A stretch of DNA of 64,000 nucleotides from Stenotrophomonas rhizophila (GCF_003751305.1 NZ_RJKV01000002.1:124001-188000), one strand, 5' to 3'. Positions 8,940-20,871 are shown, counted from the first letter of the stretch. The notes: generated by a model from the letters alone, not told the origin. Made by a program: numbers and translations.

Positions 8940-8983
8940 TTAACTATCTCCGTCCCTGTTATTAACTACCTCCGTCCCCGTTA
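8940..8983 (-). repeat. RAYT-associated repeats, two right copies in tandem
   Basis: Two abutting 22-nt copies (8940-8961 and 8962-8983), inverted relative to the left copy. They differ from each other at two positions, and each differs from the left copy at one. Left and right copies bound an 898-nt unit (8086-8983) consistent with one RAYT/REP element. Confidence 0.8.
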
Positions 8984-9013
8984 AAGAAAAGGCCCGGATC
9001 GCCCCGGGCCTTT
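8979..9013 (-). terminator. intrinsic terminator after the TonB-domain gene
   Basis: Perfect 10-bp stem AAAGGCCCGG / CCGGGCCTTT (8988-8997 with 9004-9013) and a six-base loop. In the minus direction it is followed by TTTCTTTAAC. It ends the leftward transcript of the TonB-domain gene and its tail touches the RAYT right repeats. Confidence 0.85.
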
Positions 9014-9036
9014 CGTCATCCAACGTGACGCCGCGA

Positions 9037-10047
9037 TCAGCCGCCTTCCGGCGCGAAGGCAAGCGTACGGCGCGTGGTGACCGGTGCACCGACCGGCTCG
9101 AACTTCCAGCGTTTGACGGCATTGAGTGCTTCGCGATCGAACACGCGGGCCGGGGTGGCGCGCAGCACGCGGGCGGCGGTTACCGAACCGTCGGTGCCGA
9201 CGGTGAGCTCGACCAGCACTTCGCCGGCGGTGCCCGAACGCAGGGCGTCGGCGGGGTAGCGCGGGGCCGGGGTACTGACCGGGCGCAGGCTCGATGCCGG
9301 CGCGGCGGCAGCCGGGGCCTGACGGGCGGCAGCGGCCTGGGCGGCGGCGGCCTGCTGCTGCCGCTGTTCGGCCTCGCGGCGGGCAGCGGCCTGGCGCTCA
9401 GTGTCTTGGTTGTCAGTGCGGGCGGCGGCTTCCTGCTGGGCGGCGATTTTCTTCGCTGCTTCGGCTTCCGTGGCCTGCTGCTGGGCCAGCTTCTGCTGTT
9501 CAACCAGCTGCTTGGCGCGGCTCTCGGCGTCCTTCTTGACCTTGTCGGTCTCTTCCTGGGTTCGCTTGAGCGCGGTCTGCATGCTGCCGCTGATGCCCTG
9601 CTTCAGGCGCGGCAACGCCGGGGCGGTCGGGTCGACTTTCTCGATCAGCGCGACCAGGCGCTGGGTTTCGGCGAAGTCCTCGCGGCCCAGGTTCTGCTCG
9701 GCGGCGATCAGGGTGTAGGGCAGCAGATCGGTCAGTGCGCTCTTGACCGAGGCGTCATCCGGCGTCTTGTCGCGGAGCGCCAGGTAATACTCGATGGCAT
9801 TGTCGCCGGCCGGGGCGTACATGCGGTTCTCGCGCAGCGCCTTGCTGGCCAGCTCGCGCAGTTCCTCGGTGCCCATCGACTGGACCTTGGCCGACACCGC
9901 TGGTGCGGCCGGGGCAGCAGTGGGGGCCACAGGGGCCGCCGGCGTCGCCGGTGCGGTCTCGTCCTTGCCCGAGCAGGCGGACAGGGCCACCAGCAGGATC
10001 ATCGGCGCGAACAGCCGCGCCGGGCCATGAGTCTTGACGTGCGACAT
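9037..10047 (-). CDS. TonB C-terminal domain lipoprotein
   Basis: Protein of 336 residues with a lipoprotein signal (VALSAC, Cys25, then Ser at +2), an Ala/Pro-rich segment and a helical part from about 55 to 150. A long Gln/Ala/Glu-rich coiled coil follows at about 155-245, then a TonB C-terminal domain at about 255-336 (PAPRYPADALRSGTAGEVLV, FDREALNAVKRWKFEP). TonB domains energise outer-membrane receptors, but classical TonB proteins use a single inner-membrane helix rather than a lipid anchor. Ser at +2 would send this one to the outer membrane. Function in energy transduction is therefore uncertain. A structured 5' leader precedes it. Confidence 0.75.
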   Translation of the reverse strand: MSHVKTHGPARLFAPMILLVALSACSGKDETAPATPAAPVAPTAAPAAPAVSAKVQSMGTEELRELASKALRENRMYAPAGDNAIEYYLALRDKTPDDASVKSALTDLLPYTLIAAEQNLGREDFAETQRLVALIEKVDPTAPALPRLKQGISGSMQTALKRTQEETDKVKKDAESRAKQLVEQQKLAQQQATEAEAAKKIAAQQEAAARTDNQDTERQAAARREAEQRQQQAAAAQAAAARQAPAAAAPASSLRPVSTPAPRYPADALRSGTAGEVLVELTVGTDGSVTAARVLRATPARVFDREALNAVKRWKFEPVGAPVTTRRTLAFAPEGG

Positions 10048-10155
10048 CCAACTCCCCTTTGAAGACGACGATACGTAGGGCCTGATGCGGTCAGGCCGAC
10101 CGAAGGCCGTGGACGTTTCCCGACGTCCACGGCGGACCCGCAGGTGTGCAATCTA
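10048..10155 (-). promoter_or_regulatory. promoter and structured leader of the TonB-domain gene
   Basis: An extended -10 (TGC then TAGATT) reads leftward at 10150-10155. The predicted leader of about 95 nt holds two perfect hairpins: CCGTGGACGT / ACGTCCACGG (10107-10132, 10 bp) and GGCCTGA / TCAGGCC (10079-10097, 7 bp). A ribosome site with GGGGAG precedes the ATG. The hairpins could also end the upstream UPF0114 transcript, but neither has a T-run. Confidence 0.4.
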
Positions 10156-10233
10156 GCATCACCCGCCCGGCCCGGGGGCCAGGCGGTCAGGGCAGGGGGC
10201 ATCCTCACCGATGCCGCCGCTGCCGGGCAAGCC

Positions 10234-10869
10234 TCAGTGCGACAGTGTCTTGCTGGGCGTGCCGTTCATCAGCTTGTCGGTGTAGGCGATGCCGATCGCC
10301 GACAGGATGAAGGCGGCATGGATGATGGTCTGCCACATCACGCCGGTGGAGGTGAGGGGCGCGCACTTGAAGGCGGCCGCAGCGCTCGGACCGACCGTGC
10401 TGATGGCGGTCTGCACCGCCAGGATGTAGTCGGGGCTGTTGCACGACGGCAGGCCGTCCAGGGTGCCGGCCGCGATGAAGGTCTTGAGCAGGTGGATCGA
10501 GGAGATGCCGATGATCGACAGCGCCAGCTTCACCTTCAGCACGCTGGCGTTGACGTGGCTCAGCCACTCCGGCTGGTCGGGGTGGTTCTCCAGGCGCAGG
10601 CGCGATACGAAGGTCTCGTAGCCGCCCACGATCACCATCACCAGCAGGTTGGAGATCATCACCACGTCGATCAGGCCCAGCACCAGCAGCATGATCTCCT
10701 GCTCGCCCATGCTGTTGGCCTTGTGCAGCAGGTGCCAGAGTTCCTTGCCGAACAGGAACACGTAGACGCATTGCGCCAGGATCAGGCCCAGGTACAGCGG
10801 CAGCTGCAGCCAGCGCGAGGCGAAGATCAGGGAGGACAGGGGACTGATGGGGGTCTGGGTCGAGCTCAT
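10234..10869 (-). CDS. UPF0114 (YqhA/TIGR00645) family membrane protein
   Basis: Inner-membrane protein of 211 residues with four hydrophobic helices (about 20-40, 60-85, 115-140 and 175-195). It carries the family segments [16 protein letters not shown] and [21 protein letters not shown]. coli YqhA belongs here; the molecular role is unknown. I chose the start [11 protein letters not shown] over an ATG 49 codons upstream because family members begin just before the first helix. It is divergent from the glutathione transferase gene. Confidence 0.85.
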   Translation of the reverse strand: MSSTQTPISPLSSLIFASRWLQLPLYLGLILAQCVYVFLFGKELWHLLHKANSMGEQEIMLLVLGLIDVVMISNLLVMVIVGGYETFVSRLRLENHPDQPEWLSHVNASVLKVKLALSIIGISSIHLLKTFIAAGTLDGLPSCNSPDYILAVQTAISTVGPSAAAAFKCAPLTSTGVMWQTIIHAAFILSAIGIAYTDKLMNGTPSKTLSH

Positions 10870-10977
10870 GCTGGAATGCTGCGTTGCGGGGACGGCGCAG
10901 CGTAACGGTCCGGCTTGACCCTGCCAAGCCGAGTGACGGACTAGACTCGGGATTCCCTCTTCGCGAGCGCCGTCGCC

Positions 10978-11667
10978 ATGATCGATCTGTACTACTGGCC
11001 TACCCCCAATGGCCACAAAGTCACGCTGATGCTGGAGGAAACCGGGCTGCCGTACCGGATCCAGCCGGTGAACATCGGCGCTGGGGATCAGTTCACGCCC
11101 GCCTTCCTGGCGATCTCACCCAACAACAAGATGCCGGCGCTGGTCGACCACCAGCCCACCGACGGCGGCGCCCCGCAAAGCGTGTTCGAGTCCGGCGCGA
11201 TCCTGCTGTACCTGGCCGAGAAGACCGGTCGCTTCCTGCCGGCCGACAGCCGCGGCCGGGTGGCCGTTCTGGAATGGCTGTTCTGGCAGATGGCCGGGCT
11301 CGGCCCGATGAGTGGCCAGATGGGCCATTTCAACGTCTACGCGCCCGAAAAGATTCCCTATGCGATCGAGCGCTACAACAACGAAGTGCGCCGCCTGCAC
11401 GGGGTGATGGACAAGCGCCTGGCCCAGACCGCCTATCTCGGCGGTGAGGCGTACAGCATCGCCGACATGGCCAGCTACCCGTGGATCGGGGCCTACGACA
11501 AGCTCCCGGTGGACGTTGACGCCTTCCCGAACCTCAAGCGCTGGCATGACGCGATCGCCGCCCGTCCGGCCACCCAGCGCGCGTATGCCCTGCGCGAGAA
11601 GGTGAATCCGCAGGCCGGCAAGCCGCTCAGCGAGGAAGAGCGCAAGCACCTGTTCGGCCAGCGCTGA
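10978..11667 (+). CDS. glutathione S-transferase family protein (YfcG/YghU-like)
   Basis: Protein of 229 residues with an N-terminal thioredoxin-fold domain (about 1-85) and a C-terminal helical domain. The N-terminal [11 protein letters not shown] places Thr and Asn where the nu-class disulfide-bond oxidoreductases YfcG/YghU have their glutathione-contacting residues. [13 protein letters not shown] is the conserved glutathione-binding SNAIL-like motif. Likely a glutathione-dependent disulfide reductase or peroxidase in the cytoplasm. It is followed by a long inverted repeat. Confidence 0.85.
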   Translation: MIDLYYWPTPNGHKVTLMLEETGLPYRIQPVNIGAGDQFTPAFLAISPNNKMPALVDHQPTDGGAPQSVFESGAILLYLAEKTGRFLPADSRGRVAVLEWLFWQMAGLGPMSGQMGHFNVYAPEKIPYAIERYNNEVRRLHGVMDKRLAQTAYLGGEAYSIADMASYPWIGAYDKLPVDVDAFPNLKRWHDAIAARPATQRAYALREKVNPQAGKPLSEEERKHLFGQR

Positions 11668-11683
11668 CGCGGTGGTCGCTTGC

Positions 11684-11760
11684 CCGGTCGTGCCGGCCGC
11701 TGACCGGCTCCCCGGCGCGGTCGGCGCGGCCTGGAACCGGCCAGCTCCCGGCACGACCGG
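11684..11760. repeat. 77-nt inverted repeat between GST and DPP-IV genes
   Basis: Two perfect 13-nt arms (11684-11696 CCGGTCGTGCCGG and 11748-11760 CCGGCACGACCGG) enclose 51 nt that contain further short complementary segments. It resembles a xanthomonad REP-type structure. No T-run follows closely, so it is not called a terminator. Confidence 0.6.
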
Positions 11761-11775
11761 AACGGTTTTGGTTAG

Positions 11776-14067
<2,292 letters not shown>

Positions 14068-14106
14068 TCCGCCGTTCCTGCCACCGGCCTGACAAGGAGT
14101 TTGCCG

Positions 14107-14616
14107 ATGACATTGCCGCCTGCACTTCCCGGTACCACCGTGCGCACCGGTTGGTGGCGCCGCCACTGGCGCTGGGCCATGCCACTGGCAGTGGTGGTCG
14201 GCATTGCGGCGGCAGCGGGCGCGGTGTGGTTCGCGCTGTCGCAGTGGGCGTACTGGAGCAAATCCAGCACGCCCTACCAGGAGGCCATGCGCCGCGCACG
14301 TTGCAACATCGAACTGGTCGAGGCCCTCGGTGAGCCCCTGCGCGATGGTTACCTGCCCGCCGGCTCGATGCATTCCAACGGACAGAGCCAGTTCGTGATC
14401 GGGGTAACCGGCCCACAAGGGAAGGGCCGCCTGTTCCTCAATGCCAAGCGCAGTGGCGAGCACTGGGACTACCCGATGCTGTACGTGGTCACCGATGCCA
14501 ACGAGGCCATCGATCTGACCGCGCTGGATGACGCCGAGGCCGCCGAGCGCTGCGCGCTGGCCGAGTGCCGGGCCAAGGGCGAGTGCCCACCGTCGCCCGC
14601 CTCGCTGGGCGTCTGA
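14107..14616 (+). CDS. Coa1-like membrane protein
   Basis: Protein of 169 residues with a cytoplasmic N-terminus, one membrane helix (about 22-45, WAMPLAVVVGIAAAAGAVWFAL) and an exported domain. The segment ARCNIELVEALGEPLRDGYLP through the QGKGRLFLNAKRSGEHWDY strand resembles cytochrome oxidase assembly factor Coa1 family proteins. The C-terminus has a Cys-containing tail (ERCALAECRAKGECPP). ATG at 14107 is placed 8 nt after AAGGAG, whereas the TTG at 14101 is too close. No respiratory genes are nearby, so the role is unproven. Confidence 0.6.
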   Translation: MTLPPALPGTTVRTGWWRRHWRWAMPLAVVVGIAAAAGAVWFALSQWAYWSKSSTPYQEAMRRARCNIELVEALGEPLRDGYLPAGSMHSNGQSQFVIGVTGPQGKGRLFLNAKRSGEHWDYPMLYVVTDANEAIDLTALDDAEAAERCALAECRAKGECPPSPASLGV

Positions 14617-14695
14617 GCACGGCATGACCTCCGGCCGATTGCCGCGCCGGGCGTGAGTGCGTAGGGTCGCAGGCATCCTGCCCTGGAGTTCCTGC

Positions 14696-16507
14696 ATGAA
14701 GCCGCTTGTCCTCGCCGTCGCGTTGGCCTTGTCCGTTCCCGCCGCACTGTCGGCCCCGCCGGCCCTGGCCGCCCCGGCTGCCGCCAAGCCCGCCGCCTCG
14801 CCGGCATGGGTCACCCGCAGCAACACGCTGGCGCAGATCCTGCTCGATGCGCAGGGCCCGTTCCAGCCGGAAGAGACCGGTTTCTTCGGCGTGCCGGGCT
14901 ATGACGACAAGGTGGCCGACTTCGGCCCGGACAATGGCGCCCGCTACCGCGCGGCGATGGCCAAGGCGCGCAGTGAACTGCAGGCCAAGCTCGCCACTGA
15001 GCGTGATGCCAACGTCCGCCAGGACCTGGCGATCATGATCGCTGCCGCCGATCAGAACATCGAAGGCAGCGAACTCAACGAGAAGTACCTGCTGCCGTGG
15101 AGCGATACCCCGCAGACAGTGTTCAGCGGCCTCAACCTGCTGCTGTCCGATCAGGTGCCGGCCGAGCGCCGGGCCAAGGCGCTGGATCGCCTGAAGGCCT
15201 ACGCCGGGCTTGCCCCGGGCACGCAGCCGGTGACCACCCTGTCGCGCCAGCGCTATGAAGAACGCTTGGGCGACAAGACCCTGCTGCAGCCGACGAAGAT
15301 CGAAGTCGAGCAGTCGCTGGCCAATGTGGACACCTACATCACCGGCATCGAGCAGCTGTTCGGCAAATACAAGGTGGCCGGCGCCGAGCAGGCGCTGCAG
15401 GCCATTGCCAGCCAGCTGCGCGAGTACCGCGACTGGACCCGCCGTGAGGTGCTGCCCAAAGCCCGCACCGATGCGCGCCTGCCCGAGCCGCTGTATGCCT
15501 ACCAGCTCAAGCGCGTGGGCATCGACATCGCCCCGGCGCTGTTGATGCAGCGGGCCCAGCTGGAATTCATGGAAACCCGCTCGGCGATGCGCCAGCTGGC
15601 GCCGCTGGTGGTGCAGGCCAAGGGCCTGAAGGTCACTGACAGCACCGCTCCGGTGGCCGTGGTGCGTGCGCTCAAGGGCGACAAGATCCCCGACGATCAG
15701 CTCGAGCACCACTACCGCGGCGTGATCGATGCGATCGACCCGATCATCCGCAAGGAAAAGATCGTCGATGTGCCGCAGCGCCCGATGCAGATGCGCCTGG
15801 GCTCGGCCGCCGAAAGCGCCGCCTCGCCGGCACCGCATTTCCTGCCGGCGCCGCTGGTCGGCAATACCGGGCAGCAGGGCACCTTCGTGTTGCCGCTGGG
15901 CAACCCGGCCGCCGGCGACAAGGCCGCGCAGTACGACGATTTCAACTTCGGCTCGGCCGCCTGGACGCTGAGCGCGCATGAAGGCCGCCCGGGCCACGAA
16001 CTGCAGTTCACCGCGATGGTCGAGCGCGGCATCTCGCTGGCCCGCACGATGTTCGCCTTCAATTCGGTCAACGTGGAAGGCTGGGCGCTGTATGCCGAAG
16101 CGGAGATGGTGCCGTACGAGCCGCTGGACGGTCAGCTGATCGCGCTGCAGTTCCGCCTGCTGCGGGCCGCGCGCGCGATGCTGGACCCGATGCTCAACCT
16201 GGGTCAGATCGACCGGGCCAACGCCGAGCGCGTGCTGATCGATGAGGTCGGCCTGTCCAAGGCGATGGCCACGCAGGAGCTGGACCGCTACATGGTGCGC
16301 ATGCCCGGCCAGGCCGGCAGCTACTTCTACGGCTACACCCGGATTCTTGAGCTGCGCATGCAGACCGAGCTGGCGCTGGGCGATCGCTTCGACCGGCTGG
16401 CGTTCAACAACTTCCTGCTCGACCAGGGCCTGCTGCCGCCGGACCAGCTGGCCAAGGCAGTCAACGACGTGTTCGTGCCGAAGTACAAAAGCGCGGCCAA
16501 GCGCTGA
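14696..16507 (+). CDS. DUF885 family exported protein
   Basis: Protein of 603 residues of the DUF885 family, whose members look like metal-dependent peptidases but are mostly uncharacterised. A Sec signal (MKPLVLAVALALSVPAALSA) is followed by an Ala/Pro linker. The family motif HEGRPGHE (His428, His434 region) is the putative zinc site, and the downstream EGWALYAE (about 461-468) is the second conserved motif with Glu. Probably a periplasmic peptidase. It ends 10 nt before a SMAG repeat pair and converges with a small lipoprotein gene. Confidence 0.85.
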   Translation: MKPLVLAVALALSVPAALSAPPALAAPAAAKPAASPAWVTRSNTLAQILLDAQGPFQPEETGFFGVPGYDDKVADFGPDNGARYRAAMAKARSELQAKLATERDANVRQDLAIMIAAADQNIEGSELNEKYLLPWSDTPQTVFSGLNLLLSDQVPAERRAKALDRLKAYAGLAPGTQPVTTLSRQRYEERLGDKTLLQPTKIEVEQSLANVDTYITGIEQLFGKYKVAGAEQALQAIASQLREYRDWTRREVLPKARTDARLPEPLYAYQLKRVGIDIAPALLMQRAQLEFMETRSAMRQLAPLVVQAKGLKVTDSTAPVAVVRALKGDKIPDDQLEHHYRGVIDAIDPIIRKEKIVDVPQRPMQMRLGSAAESAASPAPHFLPAPLVGNTGQQGTFVLPLGNPAAGDKAAQYDDFNFGSAAWTLSAHEGRPGHELQFTAMVERGISLARTMFAFNSVNVEGWALYAEAEMVPYEPLDGQLIALQFRLLRAARAMLDPMLNLGQIDRANAERVLIDEVGLSKAMATQELDRYMVRMPGQAGSYFYGYTRILELRMQTELALGDRFDRLAFNNFLLDQGLLPPDQLAKAVNDVFVPKYKSAAKR

Positions 16508-16517
16508 CGCATTTGCG

Positions 16518-16579
16518 GTAGGCACCGACCGTTGGTCGGTGCGCTGTTCCAGCAGCCACGACCAATGGTCGTGGCCTAC
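16518..16579. repeat. SMAG-type GTAG palindrome pair
   Basis: Two palindromes in opposite orientation. The first is GTAG with stem GCACCGACC / GGTCGGTGC (16518-16542); the second has stem GCCACGACC / GGTCGTGGC followed by CTAC (16555-16579). A GTAG terminus plus a short palindrome is the layout of Stenotrophomonas GTAG (SMAG) repeats, here as an inverted dimer between convergent genes, where it may act as a transcription barrier. Confidence 0.85.
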
Positions 16580-16605
16580 CGCGGTATCTGTTACCGCAGC
16601 GCTCG

Positions 16606-17064
16606 TTACCGCTGCGGCGTGATCGTCTGCGTCGGCAGGCGCGGCGCCGGCGGCGGATTCGGCACCCAGATCGCCACACCGGCCGCGCGCTTCTGCGTGG
16701 TCGGGATGCCGATGCCGACGCCACCGCCCACGTGCGAGCCGTAGCTGCCCGCGCCGACGGACATGCCCACCGGCGAGCCGCTGGAACCCACGCCCATCAG
16801 GATCACGCCGTTGGCACCAAGGGCGGCCGCTTCACGCTTGAGCCGCATGACGGCAGCATCGGTCTGGCCCTGTGTGCCGAAACCGACTGCACTGGCCGAT
16901 TCGAGCTGGGCGATTTCCTGCGACCCCGCCGGCGGGGTGGAGTAGATCTGCACCGTGGCCGGATCGACCGGCGAACGCGCCTGGCCGAGCATGACCTTGG
17001 AGGTGCTGGCGCAGCCGGCGCTGAGCAGCGCCAGGCCCAGCAATGCAGCGCATCGGATGTTCAT
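16606..17064 (-). CDS. small lipoprotein, function unknown
   Basis: Lipoprotein of 152 residues: MNIRCAALLGLALLSAGCAST with lipobox SAGC. The middle (AAVMRLKREAAALGANGVILMGVG) resembles the fold of YbjQ-like small proteins in which a helix with conserved AxxLGAN leads to a strand. The C-terminal part is Gly/Ser-rich and ends in a Pro-rich tail. Assignment beyond exported lipoprotein is not possible. Gene converges on the DUF885 gene across the SMAG pair. Confidence 0.7.
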   Translation of the reverse strand: MNIRCAALLGLALLSAGCASTSKVMLGQARSPVDPATVQIYSTPPAGSQEIAQLESASAVGFGTQGQTDAAVMRLKREAAALGANGVILMGVGSSGSPVGMSVGAGSYGSHVGGGVGIGIPTTQKRAAGVAIWVPNPPPAPRLPTQTITPQR

Positions 17065-17245
17065 GGCGTTACCCCTGTGTGTGATGGCTGGGATGATCGG
17101 CGCTGGTGACTGAATCGGTCCCAACCCCTGCCAGCGCACCCTAGCACCGCCCCGGTGAGGCCCCCGCCAACGGCGTCTCGCTGCCGCTTGCGCCTGCGCC
17201 GGGAACCGCTATGGTGGGCCACGCATTCACCTCAAGGAGCCGGGC

Positions 17246-17494
17246 ATGGGATTGATCAGTCTGTTGTGGGGCATCGTCGCGCTGCTCTGGATGATTGTGG
17301 CCCTGATCCCGCTGCTGGGCTGGGGCAACTGGTTCCTGATCCCGTTTGCCGCGGTGGGCGCGGTCATCGCGGCCATCGGCATCCTGTTCACCCACGCCAG
17401 CAAGCGCGGCCGGGCCTGGACCGGGCTGGTGCTCAACGGCATCGTGGTGGTGGTGGGTGTCGTCCGGCTCGGGCTGGGTGGCGGCATCATCTGA
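17246..17494 (+). CDS. small membrane protein (82 aa), unknown
   Basis: Eighty-two residues, almost all hydrophobic: three helices (about 3-22, 28-48, 58-78) with a short basic loop HASKRGRAW between the second and third. AAGGAG lies 8 nt before the ATG, which supports translation. It resembles small inner-membrane proteins common in Xanthomonas genomes. No function is assigned. Confidence 0.7.
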   Translation: MGLISLLWGIVALLWMIVALIPLLGWGNWFLIPFAAVGAVIAAIGILFTHASKRGRAWTGLVLNGIVVVVGVVRLGLGGGII

Positions 17495-17628
17495 GCGGCC
17501 CGTGCGCGACCCGGGTGCGACCGACCGTCGCAGCTCACGGCCGCCCGGCATCATCGGCGTAGAATGACCGGCTGCCGTATCCGGCTCCGCCGGCGGTCCT
17601 CGCCCGTCCGGGCGCTCTCCCTGCACCG

Positions 17629-18546
17629 ATGATCATTCGTCCTCGTCCCCACGGCTGGCAACTGCTCTACATCCTGCGCGGCTCCATCGTTCCGGCGGTG
17701 GCTCCGAAGGTCGTGGCGATCCTGCTGCTGTCGGTTGCGGTCGCGGCCCTGGCCGAGCTGTGGCACCCGCCGGGCATCGAGCGCGTGTCGGTGGCACCGT
17801 TCACGCTGCTGGGCCTGGTGCTGTCGATCTTCCTCAGCTTCCGCAACAACGCCTGCTTCGAGCGCTGGTGGGAAGGCCGAAAGCTGTGGGGCCAGCTGAT
17901 CTATGAATCACGCAGCCTGGCACGCCTGTGTCAGGCGCTGTTGGTTGACGATCCCGCGCTGCGCGACCGCGTGTGCCGGCTGTGCATCGGCTTCGCGCAT
18001 GCGCTGGCCGCCCGCCTGCGTGGCCGCGACATGATGCTGGCGGCACTGCCGTGGGTGCCGGAGGCCGACCGCGCGCGGTTCGGCCAGCGCCTCAATGCAC
18101 CGGATCAACTGTTGGCGATGATCGCTGCCGATCTCGCCCAGGCGCTGCGCGCCGGTCAGCTTGATCCGTACCTGTACACCCAGTTCGAAACACGCCTGCA
18201 TGCGCTGTCCAGCATCCAGGCCGGTTGCGAGCGCATCCTGACCACGCCGCTGCCGTTCGCCTACACGCTGCTGCTGCACCGCTGCGCATGGCTGTTCTGC
18301 GTGCTGCTGCCGTTCGGCCTGGCCAGCTCGCTGGGCTGGGCCACACCCGTGGTGTCGGCCGTGCTGGCCTATGCGTTCTTCGGCCTGGACCAGCTCGGTG
18401 AGGAGATGGAAGAGCCGTTCGGGCTGGAATCCAACGACCTGCCGCTGGATGCGATGGTGCGCACCGTCGAAATCGATCTGCTCGACAGCCTGGGCGTCCA
18501 GCCGCTGCCCGAGCCCCTGCAACCGCGGCAGTACCTGCTGCAGTAA
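17629..18546 (+). CDS. bestrophin family ion channel (UPF0187, YneE-like)
   Basis: Inner-membrane protein of 305 residues of the bacterial bestrophin family, which form pentameric ion channels. Four hydrophobic helices are present near 25-45, 60-75, 215-232 and 238-255. The conserved SFRNNACFERWWEGRKLWGQL (about 65-85) and the late EEMEEPFGLESNDLPLD (about 261-277) are family hallmarks. It precedes hemB by 39 nt on the same strand. Confidence 0.88.
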   Translation: MIIRPRPHGWQLLYILRGSIVPAVAPKVVAILLLSVAVAALAELWHPPGIERVSVAPFTLLGLVLSIFLSFRNNACFERWWEGRKLWGQLIYESRSLARLCQALLVDDPALRDRVCRLCIGFAHALAARLRGRDMMLAALPWVPEADRARFGQRLNAPDQLLAMIAADLAQALRAGQLDPYLYTQFETRLHALSSIQAGCERILTTPLPFAYTLLLHRCAWLFCVLLPFGLASSLGWATPVVSAVLAYAFFGLDQLGEEMEEPFGLESNDLPLDAMVRTVEIDLLDSLGVQPLPEPLQPRQYLLQ

Positions 18547-19575
<1,029 letters not shown>

Positions 19576-19606
19576 CAATACGCGCCCACCCCGATACAGG
19601 ACGACG

Positions 19607-19879
19607 ATGATGCAGACGATGGGATGGCTACAGTGGGTGACCTGGACGGCCGGCGTGCTCGCCTTCGCCGTGGTCATCGGGCTGGTGATCCGTGGCGTGC
19701 GCCGCGCTGCGCGGCAGGCGCCGGAGCAACCCTCCGCCGCCGCCCGCATCGCCCGTGAGGCGCAGCTGTCGCCCGCCTTGCAGGCGCAGCTGGCGGCATT
19801 GAACCAGCGCAAGGATCACGGCGAGATCAGCGAGGCGCACTACGAGCAGCTGCGCGCGGAGCTGCTGCAGGGCCATTGA
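19607..19879 (+). CDS. small membrane protein with SHOCT-like tail
   Basis: Ninety residues: one N-terminal helix (about 7-28), a basic stretch, then a C-terminal helix pair LAALNQRKDHGEISEAHYEQLRAELL broken here as two parts, LAALNQRKDHGEISEAHYE and QLRAELL. It resembles the SHOCT oligomerisation motif (x-L-K-x-L-x-x-G-x-I-T/S-E-x-E-F/Y). It follows hemB by 31 nt. Role unknown. Confidence 0.65.
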   Translation: MMQTMGWLQWVTWTAGVLAFAVVIGLVIRGVRRAARQAPEQPSAAARIAREAQLSPALQAQLAALNQRKDHGEISEAHYEQLRAELLQGH

Positions 19880-19946
19880 CGCTGGGCGGCGCCGCCTCCA
19901 CGGGGAGAGCCACGCCACGCGTGGCTGCCTTGCGGCGACCGCAGCG

Positions 19947-20822
19947 TCAACCGCAGCCAGTACCCTGCGGCACCGACGGCTTCTTGATCCGGTACAGATC
20001 CAGCCCGCCGGCACGCGGTGCGCGTGCCATGCCAGCCAGGACCATCTCCGAAGGTTTTGACGCGTCCACCACCGGCGCGCCGGTCTGGCCGTCGGCGGTG
20101 TTGAACGACAGCGTCAGCGGCACCGCCGCCTGGCGGTGATCGCAGCTCGCCAGCAAGACCTGCGAATGTCCCTCGCTCGCGCGGGTGAAGGCCAGCGCGC
20201 CCGCATTGTCCAGCCACGCGGCCCCGAGTTCGTCGGCGGCAGTATTGAGCGGGGCCGGCAGGGCCTGCGCCGTCCCAAATCCCTCACCCTGCACGGGCGC
20301 CAGGTACAGATCGAAGCCGCCCTGGGTGGGCGTGCCATTGCGCGAGAACAGCAGCGTGCGTCCATCCGGGCGCAGCGCAGGTGCACGTTCGTCGGCGCGG
20401 GTGTTGAGCGCCGGCAGGGCCTGCACGGTCCCGAGGGTGCCATCGGTGGCCACCGGGGCACGGTACAGATCGAAGCCGCCCTGGCCGCCGCGGCGGTTGG
20501 AGGCGAAGTACAGCCATTGGCCATCGTGGCTGAAGTACGGGTCGCGCTCGTCGTTGGCGCTGTTGAGCGCGAGCGGGGCAGGGTCCTGCCAGCGCCCCTC
20601 GCGCAGCACCGCCTGCCACAGGTCCCAACCCCCGTGTCCGCCGGCGCGGTCGCTGGCCCACACGATGCGCTGGCCATCCGGCGCGATCGTGGCCTGGGCT
20701 TCGTTGGCCTTGGTCGAGACCACGCCCATGCCCTCGATGCCGAATTCGGAAAGCGCCATCGCGGCGGGTGTGCAGAGTAAACTGGCGCTCAGCGCGAGCA
20801 GAGACAATGGAATGCGCATCAT
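19947..20822 (-). CDS. exported TolB-like/PD40 beta-propeller protein
   Basis: Protein of 291 residues with a Sec signal (LLALSASLLCTPAAMA). Several WD40-like PD40 repeats of about 50 residues follow, each with the pattern SRDG/F-F-S-S/A-N-R-GGxGGxDLY (for example YFASNRRGGQGGFDLYRAP and LFSRNGTPTQGGFDLYLAP). It is likely a periplasmic propeller involved in binding. It is divergent from aroE with only 49 nt between them; TAGAAT at 20847-20852 on the minus strand is a good -10. Confidence 0.8.
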   Translation of the reverse strand: MMRIPLSLLALSASLLCTPAAMALSEFGIEGMGVVSTKANEAQATIAPDGQRIVWASDRAGGHGGWDLWQAVLREGRWQDPAPLALNSANDERDPYFSHDGQWLYFASNRRGGQGGFDLYRAPVATDGTLGTVQALPALNTRADERAPALRPDGRTLLFSRNGTPTQGGFDLYLAPVQGEGFGTAQALPAPLNTAADELGAAWLDNAGALAFTRASEGHSQVLLASCDHRQAAVPLTLSFNTADGQTGAPVVDASKPSEMVLAGMARAPRAGGLDLYRIKKPSVPQGTGCG

Positions 20823-20846
20823 CGCGTCCGTTGGGGTTTGCGTTCC

Positions 20847-20852
20847 ATTCTA
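20847..20852 (-). promoter_or_regulatory. -10 element TAGAAT for the propeller gene
   Basis: TAGAAT on the minus strand 25 nt upstream of the propeller start codon, in the 49-nt gap shared with divergent aroE. Five of six bases match TATAAT. No clear -35. Confidence 0.4.
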
Positions 20853-20871
20853 GGCCCGGAGCAGGAAACCC

